Source: Aspidapion aeneum (lineage: Eukaryota > Arthropoda > Insecta > Coleoptera > Brentidae). From it: a stretch of 64,000 nucleotides of DNA. The stretch covers positions 48,255,134 to 48,319,133 of the forward strand of contig OY755044.1 in the NCBI GenBank assembly GCA_963576565.1, written 5' to 3'. Shown here piece after piece: positions 9,240-20,800 of the stretch; within the stretch, counting starts at the first letter, position 1; the number at the start of each line of letters is the position of its first letter. The notes under the pieces were generated by a model, which ran no database searches, had not been told where the DNA came from, and was given only the letters and a program-made list of their open reading frames with translations. The position numbers and the translations under genes were made by a program.

Positions 9240-12200
9240 AAAAAAAATAATAATAATGCAAAAGAAAACGACCTTTTAGCGCATTCTGAAGGGAATCCAT
9301 ACAAAAAAAATCGCCTAACCTAACCTAACCATTTTTTTTGAAAAACAAAACTGCAAAAGAATATTGTTAAAAAACAGCCAGGGGTACCAATTTGTTATAT
9401 TTTATAATGAACTATATCTATATGGGGTTCATCTTGCCAAATAATGAAATAAAAAAAAAGGTTTTAACTTCAATAAATTTTATTTCACAGGAAGAATTTT
9501 CCGTGACAATATTCTTCTACAGTTTTATATTTTCACTAATTTTAAACCTCTTTTAAAAATATTCTTTTTATCCCTAATATGCGCCTATTTGGCTTTTAAA
9601 CCACTTTTAAAAATATTCTTTATATTCCTAATATGCGCATATTTACTAGCTAAACCTAAACCTAGAGTCGAATAAGCCTTAATTAAAATGGATCTTACTT
9701 GAAAAATTAATAACCACAGTCCAGTCAAACTTTTTTTTATCTGTACATCCAAATTTTTCCAACTATTTGTCAAGTCTCTAACTCTGATTAGAATCCTTAT
9801 TCGTCGAAATTCATACTTCTGAGCATAGTTCTAATTCGTCACAATTCTTAACTTGGGATTAATTCTAATTCGTCAGAATTCTTAATTCTGTTTATAATTC
9901 TGATACGTGAAGATTCCCTCCAGAATTCTTTTGGAGACCTAAAAGAAAAACAGGTTTTTGGAACACACCTTAAGGCAACTAGGCAGAGGACTAAATGATT
10001 GGGTAATTGATTACTTCTAATTAATAATAAAAAAAACAAAAATTAAATAATTCAACGGATAAATTACTAAAATTAATGAAAATTTACTATAGTTATGCTT
10101 TAGTAATTTAATGTTCAAATTTGTCAAATAAATGGCCATTAACTATGACAATCTGAACAGCCCAACTGTCAATTAGTTAATATCATTACCATTATTATTA
10201 TTTTACCTACAAACGATTGATAAAGAAAAATAGAGATTTTGACTAGCGTGAACGCCCCTTAACATATAACGAAAATTAATCATCAAAAGTGACTACCATT
10301 TAATCCTATATATATATTTTTCCTAAAACAAGAAGCAATAAGCTGTTTAAAGAAAAATTGGCCCAACTGAGTCGTAATTAGCTTATAGAAAATCAAAATT
10401 TATGAAGTAAATTAGGAAATATGGACTTACCAATTTAGGTCGGGCTGCGAATCACAAAAAGAAAACTTCTTTTAAACACAAAACCCAGTTTTAAATATCC
10501 CTCAGGGATCGTTTTACTGACGTAAAAATAACTTAGCTTTTGGTTTAAAATATATAAAAAATCTTTTAGAGATTTGCTTCCTGCGCTTCTCACAGCATGG
10601 AAGTTTGTAAAAATGTCCCTCCTAAAGGGTTTCCATTCTCCTTTATAGGTTCGCATCCCCCCCCAAAAGTGATCCATAAATCCATAAAATTCGCGAATTT
10701 TCGAGATTTTTAAAGAAATGAAAAACAGAGACAACAAGATAAAATCTAATGAGAAATAAGGATCGGAACACTCTTCCAGAAAGTGTGTTTCCGGTTGCCA
10801 TCTTTATTTCCAATCCAAGAATTAATCAAAATTCACACCTAAAGTTAACACTCTTAGAGCACACATGTGTAAGAAAAGGACAAAGAAACTAAAGCCGTAC
10901 AAGTGGTCAATTTTGGAGCCTTCGAAATTGCGTACTATGTTTCGGAAAAATTACCATATTGCCATGTCTTAAACAAAGTGTTTCCATTTCAGGAAAAGTA
11001 CTCTTGAAAATAAAAAAATGAAAGGGTCTTGACTAAAATCAGTTAATTGGGACTCTATTCAGTCCAAATAATTATTTAGACACTTAATTAGTATACTTGA
11101 TTGTGCAAGAATAAATTAGGAGTTCCGAAAGGTGCTAGGAAATTCACGACGACCAGAGCGGCAACGCCGCATTTATCGCGATTGTTTTCACAGGCACAAA
11201 AGACGGTACGATTTTTAGTGTAATGTTTTGATTTTGAACTCGCGACAATAAGTTATTCGAAATAATTATTACTAAATAATACGTTAAATGTTTCCTGATC
11301 AAAGAAATGAATTAAGTGTTTTGTGGAACTAACCTAGGAATAAAAGAAGAATAAAACAATAGATGGAACAGAGCATTGAAAGTCAGGTAGGTAAACAATA
11401 GTAAAATAGATAAATCTAGGTACTATAACTATTCTATCTTTATGTTTTAGTCTATGAAATAGCCGTGGACTGACGTAATGCTTATAGATAAAATAGCTAA
11501 CTCCTAGGAAATGTCGTAGATCACTGCGAAAAAGAGTAGACAAAATTATAGACAAATGGGCTAGGAAATAGATGAACTAGACTACTGAATATAAATATTG
11601 ACGATGCAATACAAATAATATATGACGGATATGGCGTTTTGTAAAGAGAAATCAGGTAGGTCCAAATTTGTAAGTAGAAAATAGACAAATAGATAAATTA
11701 CCTACTTTGGTCTATTTTAGACTAACCAAAGCTACCACAGACATGAAAATTTGTACGTCTATAAACGATGGGATGAAGAAGATAATACAACCACAACGAA
11801 GTTTGAGATGTTTACAGAAAGGCAATTATAACTTAATTTTGATGTGTCACTAGACAAATAGAAAAACTAGACAACCAGAGAAGATTATGTATGGTTGAAT
11901 AGAAAATGGTTAAGAAGCAAGAGATCTTATGAAGGTATCTCCAATGACATAAATAGAAAATAGGTAAATATATTAATTACTTGCTTTTATCTATTTTAGA
12001 TAAGGAGAAAATAGTCAGAGGTACAAGCGTTAGATAATGGTTGAAAGATGACATGTAGAAGATAAAGCAATTAAAAACAAATCCAAAGCACCATCATGGA
12101 ATCAGAAAGGCAATGAACTAATGCCAAATAGGTACTGAGGGTCAAACAACATGCTTAAGTGTTAAATTTAAGTATTTGATATTTTGTTTTTTTTTAGTTT

Positions 12201-12731
12201 TTATTTTGAGTCTCAAAACAATAAATAAATATTTTATTTTGGCTAATTGATTACTTTAATTAAATACAAATAACAACTAAATAAATGTTGGCTCTAAACT
12301 TTTTAATATTTGGCGTACGTGCTAGTCAAATTTATTATGAATTGATGAATAAATTAATTATAGCATATACTTACAGTTAACAACAAAGAAAAAGAATACC
12401 ATTAGTCTCTGCAAACTAGTTTTACCTTAGTATTCCAAAAACATGTCTTTCAGTTCCAGCAGGACTCTCTCCCTGTTTCCGTTCTTCCTGCAGTTTGGCT
12501 TTACCAGTTATCAGGTAGTTTCTATTAACTTATTATAATTAGATGTACAAAACGCATACTGGTTAATGACTTCAGCCTAACTAATCTAATCTCTTCAGTA
12601 AGTTTAATTTTAGGGCAAAAGAGACGAAAGAGGTATACAAGGGGAGGTTTTTAAATATTTAACTGAAAGCATTAAAGATTACTATTATTTTTCCCTTTTT
12701 GGTGAATAGGCTCTTTTCACAGCAACCTCAT

Positions 12732-12759
12732 TGTTACGTGGCAAATCTTGCCCGTAACA
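12732..12759. other. Terminal 28-bp palindrome at the 5' tip of LTR 1
   Basis: TGTTACG-T-GGCAA, loop ATC, TTGCC-CGTAACA: a 12-bp stem with a single bulged T that ends exactly at the LTR boundary. The LTR tip recognised by integrase is therefore itself a near-perfect hairpin. Equivalent copies lie at the tips of the other three LTRs. Confidence 0.8.
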
Positions 12760-12760
12760 A

Positions 12761-12774
12761 CACCACCCCTTCTT
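12761..12774 (-). promoter_or_regulatory. Candidate polypurine tract of unit 2
   Basis: On the minus strand AAGAAGGGGTGGTG ends two bases before the TGTTACG of the 3' LTR, where the plus-strand primer of an LTR element should be. It is mostly purine with two T interruptions. It is complete here and in unit 3 and is cut short in unit 4. Confidence 0.6.
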
Positions 12775-12861
12775 AGGCAAAGTTTCGAAGAAACTTTTAA
12801 ATCCCGATTTCCCAAGAACGCTAACACAGAACCTGCTTTCAACTTAAGACAAATTGTATGA

Positions 12862-14317
12862 GAATCCTCAGCGAGGCATTTTACTTTTCCTGCTGATTTG
12901 AAGCTATCATAAGGCTTAGCCATCACGGGGACTAAGTCCTGAGCGATGAGACAGGCCTTTAGACAATTGTCACGTCAATCAAGTTTTCGGCCAAGATTGA
13001 CAAAGCAACAATCCAACTCTGCTATCAACAACGCATGATAGGTAAACAATTTTAAAACTACAAGAATCCTCAGTAGACACCTTAATTTCTCCTACTGATT
13101 TGAAGCTATCATAAGGATTAGCCATCACGGGGACTAAGTCCTGAGCGATGAGCCAGGCCTTTAGACAAGTGTCACGTCAATCAAGTTTTCGGCCAAGATT
13201 GACAAAGCAACAATCCAACTCTGCTATCAACAACGCATGATAGGTAAACAATTTTAAAACTACAAGAATCCTCAGTAGACACCTTAATTTCTCCTACTGA
13301 TTTGAAGCTATCATAAGGATTAGCCATCACGGGGACTAAGTCCTGAGCGATGAGACAGGCCTTTAGACAATTGTCACGTCAATCAAGTTTTCGGCCAAGA
13401 TTGACAAAGCAACAATCCAACTCTGCTATCAACAACGCATGATAGGTAAACAATTTTAAAACTACAAGAATCCTCAGTAGACACCTTAATTTCTCCTACT
13501 GATTTGAAGCTATCATAAGGATTAGCCATCACGGGGACTAAGTCCTGAGCGATGAGACAGGCCTTTAGACAATTGTCACGTCAATCAAGTTTTCGGCCAA
13601 GATTGACAAAGCAACAATCCAACTCTGCTATCAACAACGCATGATAGGTAAACAATTTTAAAACTACAAGAATCCTCAGTAGACACCTTAATTTCTCCTA
13701 CTGATTTGAAGCTATCATAAGGATTAGCCATCACGGGGACTAAGTCCTGAGCGATGAGACAGGCCTTTAGACAATTGTCACGTCAATCAAGTTTTCGGCC
13801 AAGATTGACAAAGCAACAATCCAACTCTGCTATCAACAACGCATGATAGGTAAACAATTTTAAAACTACAAGAATCCTCAGTAGACACCTTAATTTCTCC
13901 TACTGATTTGAAGCTATCATAAGGATTAGCCATCACGGGGACTAAGTCCTGAGCGATGAGACAGGCCTTTAGACAATTGTCACGTCAATCAAGTTTTCGG
14001 CCAAGATTGACAAAGCAACAATCCAACTCTGCTATCAACAACGCATGATAGGTAAACAATTTTAAAACTACAAGAATCCTCAGTAGACACCTTAATATCT
14101 CCTACTGATTTGAAGCTATCATAAGGATTAGCCATCACGGGGACTAAGTCCTGAGCGATGAGACAGGCCTTTAGACAATTGTCACGTCAATCAAGTTTTC
14201 GGCCAAGATTGACAAAGCAACAATCCAACTCTGCTATCAACAACGCATGATAGGTAAACAATTTTAAAACTACAAGAATCCTCAGTAGACACCTTAATTT
14301 TCTTCTACTGATTTGAA
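12862..14317 (-). repeat. 202-bp tandem repeats in 3' noncoding region, unit 2 (7 copies)
   Basis: CCATCACG recurs at 12920, 13122, 13324, 13526, 13728, 13930 and 14132. This is one copy more than unit 1 and two more than units 3 and 4. The second copy carries the same private variants (gagccagg, acaagtg) as in the other units, so copy-number change took place in the later copies. One late copy has taatatctcc for taatttctcc. Confidence 0.95.
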
Positions 14318-14560
14318 ATGGTTTGCACACACGACATGGAAAGAGATAGACAAGGTAGAACACAGAACAGGTAGCCTGGTAAACCCTGAATCTGTGGAGT
14401 GATAAGGTCACTGAGGGGTAGTAGGGACTTACTCCTACGCCCGACCATCATGAACAGATGTGTGGCCGTCCTTGGACTCCGGTCACAAGTTTCTCGCTAA
14501 AACCTGTCACTAGTCCACATCACCTGAGCTATCCGGCCCAAGTGTGACCTGAACAAAATA

Positions 14561-14594
14561 CTCGTAAGGTTAACGGACATTGTAACCTTACGAG
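14561..14594. other. Perfect 12-bp hairpin in 3' noncoding region, unit 2
   Basis: Same stem and loop as at 1528-1561. The base two beyond the stem differs from unit 1 (gagggcc here, gaggacc there). The stretch 14318-14809 around it is otherwise featureless. Confidence 0.8.
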
Positions 14595-14809
14595 GGCCTG
14601 TTAGAGGGACTTAGTTAACCCCCATCCTAGGAACCATGGAGTGGTGGTATTCTTTTACCTACTGAACGAGGTCAGCAGGGGCCCCCAGCTGCAGAGCCGA
14701 CGCAACCGCGCTTAGACCAGGTTAAAGAACTAAGACAAAAGAAGCGACAACCGAGAAAAATAAATTAAGCAACAAAAGAAAATCAAGGAAAATGGATCGT
14801 TCGCCGCCG

Positions 14810-17800
14810 TTAGACGTCATCTTCGTCATCAGGAGGATGTGCTTTTAGGTCCTGCGCATGCCAAACTCCAACACTACGTCCAGACATATCAGACAGCTCA
14901 AAATTCCAAGGGTTGTGAACCTTAGAAATGACATAAGGACCCGTATACTTCGGCAAAAATTTGGACGTAATCTGTCGAGCGGCATCTGAGTGAGCAAAGT
15001 TTCTTTTCCATACCTGCTGATGAAGCTGGAAACGATCTGAACGTCTTCGAAGATTGTACCGAACTTTCGTTTTCTCATAGTTAAGCGTTAGTCGTTTTTG
15101 AACGTCCTCAAACAGCTTTTGTAATGCTTCCGCCTTTTCCGGAGGAGATGCAAGGGTAGAATCATTAGAAAAAGGAAATTCATGTTTGGCCAAATGAACC
15201 TCATGTCCAAACACAATAAAATTTGGAGAAAAACCTGTTACACTGTGCTTAGCGGACCGGATAGCGAAAGCTAATTTACCCAAGTACTTATCCCAGTGTT
15301 TATGATCCTTGGAAACATAACCGCTCAGCATGGTTTTAAGGACTCGATGAGATCGTTCGACCGGATTTGCCTGAGGATGATAATTAGAAATATACTTAAT
15401 CTGAGTGCCATATTGGGTAACTGCGTTCTTAAAAATACTGCTTTTAAACTGCGTTCCATTATCGACTATGACCACATCCGGTGCACCGTACACGTGTATT
15501 ACATAATCTTCCATCCAACGAGTTAGAGAAAGAGCTGTTGCATTACGAAGAGGAAAGAACAAAACGAACTTGGAAAAACAATCCTGTACCGAGAAGACAT
15601 ATTTATAACCTTGAGTAGAGCGAGGCAAAGGCCCAACCAAGTCCACACTCACCATTTGCCATGGTCTAGTAAGAGTAGGCATTATGCTCAGCATTTCTCC
15701 TATTGGCGGTTTTTGCTCAGGTTTGGTTTCTAGACATGTTCTACATTTCCTGATATACTTTGCAACATCATTTCGCATATTCGGCCAATAAAAGTGTTGA
15801 ACAATACGGCTCAAAGTTTTAGCAACCCCTAGGTGGCCACAAGTTGGTGGATCGTGGTGTTCTCGTATAATTTGGGACCTACGCTCTCGAGGCACAACTT
15901 CTAACCAGTCAGAATCTGAGGATGAAAGAGTGGGATAGGGAATCTTAGCCCGTTTAAACACCTTACCATCGATAATTTGCCAAAGGGGATATTTTGAAGG
16001 AAAGGCTTGAATATCCGCCATTATTCTTTTATACCAAGGATCGGAAACAGGCTCCGGGTTCACAACAATCTCAGCAGCATCAATCTGAGGTACCGTTCTC
16101 GACAAACAGTCTGGTACAACATTGTCTTTACCTTTTCGGTGGACTACATCAAAATCATATTGCTGGAGACGAATGGCCCATCGCGCAATCCGACCCACAG
16201 GATCTTTAATCGAGTTTAGCCACTTTAAACAATAATGATCTGTTATTACGGTGAATCTAGCACCTTCAATATAAGGTCTGAGCTTCTCAATAGCAAATAA
16301 TACGGCGAGACATTCCTTCTCAGTGGTGGAATATTTACGCTCCGCTTTTGACAAACTACGACTAAGGTAACAAATCACCTTTTCCTCGCAATTTTGTTGC
16401 TGAGATAAAACGGCACCAAGACCATAGTCTGAAGCATCTGTTTGGACGACGAAAGGCAAGTCAAAATTCGGACATGACAAAATTGGGGCTCGAACGAGAT
16501 GTTCTTTAATGGTGCGAAATGCACGTTCACACTCAGAAGACCAAGTGAATTTGGTATTTTTACGAGTCAGAGCCGTCAACGGCGAAACAATAGAACTAAA
16601 ATCAGGAATAAACCTACGATACCAAGACGCTACGCCAACTAATCTTCGAATTTCCGTCACCGTCTTAGGGGTTGGAATCTGTACAATCGCTTGTACCTTA
16701 TCTGGATCTACTAAAAGCCCTGAACAATTTATAACGTAACCAAGATATTTTAATTCGGGTTTGCAAAAGACACATTTTTCTTTATTTAAAGTAAGTCCAG
16801 CCCTTTGAATTCGTGAAATCACCTCCTCCAGAATCTCGAGATGCTTTCCAAATGGATCAATTTCAGAAGAATCAGTGCAAATAATTACATCATCAAGATA
16901 TACGAACACGTATGGCTCCAGATCCACGCCGACAACTCTCTCAATCAATCTTTGCCACACCGCAGGCGCATTGGTAAGTCCAAATGGCATTCTTCGGAAT
17001 TGGAAAAGACCACGACGAGGAACGGTAAAAGCAGTAATAGGCCTTGCTGCTTCTGACACAGGGATTTGCCAATAGGCCGACTTAATATCCAACGTACTCA
17101 AATATTTGGCATCTCGAAGTTTGTCAAGCGTATCGGTGACAAAAGGAATGGGATATGCGTCCTTGACAGTAACTTTATTAACCGCTCTGTAATCTACACA
17201 AAAACGCCAATTTCCAGACTTCTTTTTAATCATTACAATCGGTGAAGACCATGGTGAATTTGAAGGTTCGACAATATTGTCTTCTAACATCTGATCCAAC
17301 TCAGCATTAACTTCTTTTTGTAGAGTAGGTGAAATTGGATAATAACGCTGCTTTATGGGATCAGAATTAACTTTAATCTCTAACTCAACAAGACTTGTGC
17401 AACCAATGCTACCAGAATCTGATGAAAATAAACGAGAAGTCAAAGAATCTAAGGTAGAACGTTGTTCGGACGACAAAGTGTCTAGGGATTCAATAGCCGC
17501 GACCGTATTTTTAACATCTAGGGAATTATGAAATCGCCATTCACCAGCACGCAGGTCAGGAATGATACCCATGCGACTCCAAAAGTCAACACCTAAAATT
17601 ATGGTATGAGGCAGAGACGGAACCACCAAAACCTCCAGTACCACTACCTTACTTCTCAACACAATGGGTAATTCAACCGTACCTAGACACTGACATCGCT
17701 GGCCATTAGCCACTGTACACTCAAGGTTATCATTAGCATTTAATCTACAAAATTTCTGAAGGAGCTGCCAACCTACATTTCCTAAAATTGTTTTTGAACA

Positions 17801-20800
17801 GCCACTATCCAATAAACCTAAAACTTTTTTCCCATAGATACTTACCTCTAAGTAGGGACGTTCATCACCATGCGCATGACCCAAAATAAAATCTAGAACA
17901 ACCTTGTGATCATTGGCCATTAGGGATGGGGAGGAACTCAGTTGGCCACCTGACCTCCCGACGACCCGTTTTTTTGAACAATCACAATTGAAAGTATAAA
18001 AACCAGGTTTCCCACATTTATAACAAAATACTCTAAGCGGTATTTGACAGCTTTTAAATCTGTGTCCGACCTTAAGACAATTCCAGCAAAGGGTTTCCGT
18101 GGACGAGATAGGAGTAGCGGATGACTGCGAAGAAGTATTTAAACTATTATTGGATGCAACATTATTTTCAGAAATACGAGCGTTAGATGAGTGAGACTGA
18201 TTGGATGTAGAAGATTGCTCTCGGATTGTAGAAGTGCCTGAACTATTATTTGACCTATTGGATTGATTTGAATTATTTGACCTATTCGTAGTATTGGGGT
18301 TATGTGACCTACTCTGAGGATGAGCATTACTTGACCTAGCAGTAGAAGAGTTCGTGCGATATGAATTATTATTTGCCTCAGAATGTAAAGAATGCGAATT
18401 GTTGAAGGATCTAGCATTTGCAGAACTTGAAGATCGAAAATTATTAGAAGATGGTTGTCGATTTTGTGATCTACTATACTGTACTGCATAAATCGTTGTA
18501 GGACGTTGTCGATCTGATGGAGGTCGATGATAAGCCAATTCTGGTTCGACTAAATTCCTAGCATTGGTGGGAGGGGGAACAAAGCGTTGAAGGCGTTGTT
18601 CATTCGCTTCGATAGACCTAGCTTCCCTAAATAATTCGTCCACAGAATAAATGCTAGATGGTAAACGTCTTTGAATATCAGGTAAAAGTAGACGACGTAT
18701 GATTCTAACACGCTGAAGCTCACCAGGCATAACCGGAAGCTTTCTAAAAAGACTTTGGATGCTAATGAAAAAGGTTGTTACTTTTTCTTGTGCGCCCTGC
18801 GTTCTTTGTTTGATTTCTGCCCACAAATCCTCGTCATATTCGTCACTTAGAAAAACATCTAACAACTGCCGAGTAAAATCGTCCCAAGAGCGAAATGATC
18901 CATTCCTGAAAAAGTGCAAAGCCTCATCGTCTAACAACAGAGGTGCAGAATCTAGTAAACACTTCTTCGATACATTATATGCTCGTCTCAGCTCTTCGAT
19001 TCTTTCAAGAAAATTTGTGACACTAGTTCGTCCGGTGTATTTTAATTTCCATCGTGAAACATCAAACGATAAATCTCTAGAATCACGAAATGAAGTACCT
19101 CTGCCACGCAGAGAAGAAAACTCCAATTCATCTAATCGTCGAGCCAAATCGGGATAGTCCTCGTAGAAAGAATTACTAGGTCTAGGTACCCTAGAATAGT
19201 TACTCTCAGGAGGAACCCGTTCTCTATTAGGAGGATACGGACCAGATCTACTAACATCAGCATGAGATTGGTGATTGGTAGTGAAAGTTGGTTGACGCTG
19301 TGAAGGCCTCGAAGAAATATGGGGTACAAAATAAGGCAGATCGGTAGAAGATGAAGACCTCATATCTTTATTGGACAACTGCGGTTCAGGGATACCTCGC
19401 ACTGGATGATTGCCCGTCGATGGTCTGTTTTCAGGGTCTAGAATCGTGGAATTTAATTGCGTAAAGTGTTGTAAAGGTCTAGAAGATGTTTCGTTATCTA
19501 GATATGAATTATTAAAACGTTCAGGACCATGCCGATTTACCGAGGGATGATATTCAGGATTACCTGGTATCCACTGTTGAACAAGAGGCTCATCAAAGTG
19601 AACTCGCGAACCCCTTCGTTCAGAAATATGGAATTCAGAAGGCTCATTTACCGAACTAAAATGAATTTCTCGTTGAGGTGGTGGTCTACTTGATCTTTCT
19701 GGTTCATTCAGCAAACAGTACTGACCCCTAACAATTTGAGATAAAGCTGGTTGTGGAGTTTGATACTCGAGAGGGTCAAATGAAATTAAAGATTGGGGTA
19801 CAACATTGGAAGCGTGAGCAGTGTGGGATGGTTGATGTAAGTTTGGTCCATCAGAAAAGGTGGATTGTGGAACTTGAGTAGGAATAGAAGGATGTGGTAT
19901 TTCCGCTCTATTATGTTCAAGGTTATTAAAGAAATCCTCAAGAGGTCTTTCAGAGGTTGATTGAGGTGCTATAGAATGATGGAGTTGATGATCCTCAACC
20001 ACCACCAAGCGAGGCGTAACTCTCGAACGATCAACTACCCCTATACCTTGACTTTCCCCCACTTCATTACCTACAACACGATCCTCGCTTCTATTCAACG
20101 CTTCCTGCCTACTTCTGGTATGATTCGAGTAAAGGGTTGGATTACTAGCCCGATGACCAGGTCCTAAAGACTCAAGAGTAGACTGAGCCGGGAATTGAAC
20201 AACATTTAAAGGAGGAGGACTACTAGAAAGAAGATCACTCCTACCTGATGGTTCTTGGCTACTACCGATATTAACCAAATCGTAAGAAACTGGTGTACGT
20301 ACAGGCATCGCTGGGCTGACTACCACTGGTTGCAACACATCAGTAGGTTCTGGCTCTAATGGTCGAGAAACCTCCTCTACCCTAACTTCAATCAAGGGAC
20401 TAGCAGCAGGTAACTGTTCGTAAACCAAATTTAACTCACCAATCAATTGAGTGCACCTATTTGACAACTCTAAAAGCAACGCCTTGTCATGCTCATCAGT
20501 ACAGCGGATGCGAGGAAGTCTCAAGTTCACATGAATCAAGCGAGAGTAAAATCGTTTAAATTCGTTTTCCCTATTGGCAGCGTTAAATGAAGCTAACTCC
20601 GTGCTCAAATACTGAAGCTTAGCTCGACATGTCAGCAGTTCTGTAACTGGATCTTTATTAGTACCTTCTGGCGCTAAACATCTACCACGACGTTCCTCTC
20701 GCAGTACTGCACGCAAATCTTCCCTACGACCGTTCATTGTTTGTTGTACCGGCAGACCACGTATCTCCAACTCATACTGAAGCTCATCATTATTTAGCCT

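Larger units (their letters stand above)
7795..12759 (-). repeat. Long terminal repeat 1 (4965 bp), shared by units 1 and 2
   Basis: It serves as 5' LTR of the unit to its left and 3' LTR of the unit to its right. On the minus strand it begins TGTTACG (12759) and ends CGTAACA (7795), a 7-bp terminal inverted repeat with TG...CA ends. The 12759 boundary is fixed by the array's right edge, where the homologous position (51974) is the last shared base. From its 3' end it holds: an A-rich leader; about 20 short repeats (7952-8848); hairpins (8764-8902 and 9147-9239); a CCTAA triplet (9314-9330); two 54-bp tandem copies (9541-9648); and an AT-rich 5' half with recurring TAGACAAAT words. No ORF in it looks coding. 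Long, repeat-bearing LTRs are known in Woot of Tribolium and Osvaldo and Ulysses of Drosophila. R/U boundaries could not be placed. Confidence 0.88.

Noticed and set aside
10435..10737. 100-codon minus-strand ORF in the LTR
   Set aside because: Its frame depends on the length of a poly-C run; in LTR 2 and in the second duplicated copy of LTR 4 it is broken into shorter frames.
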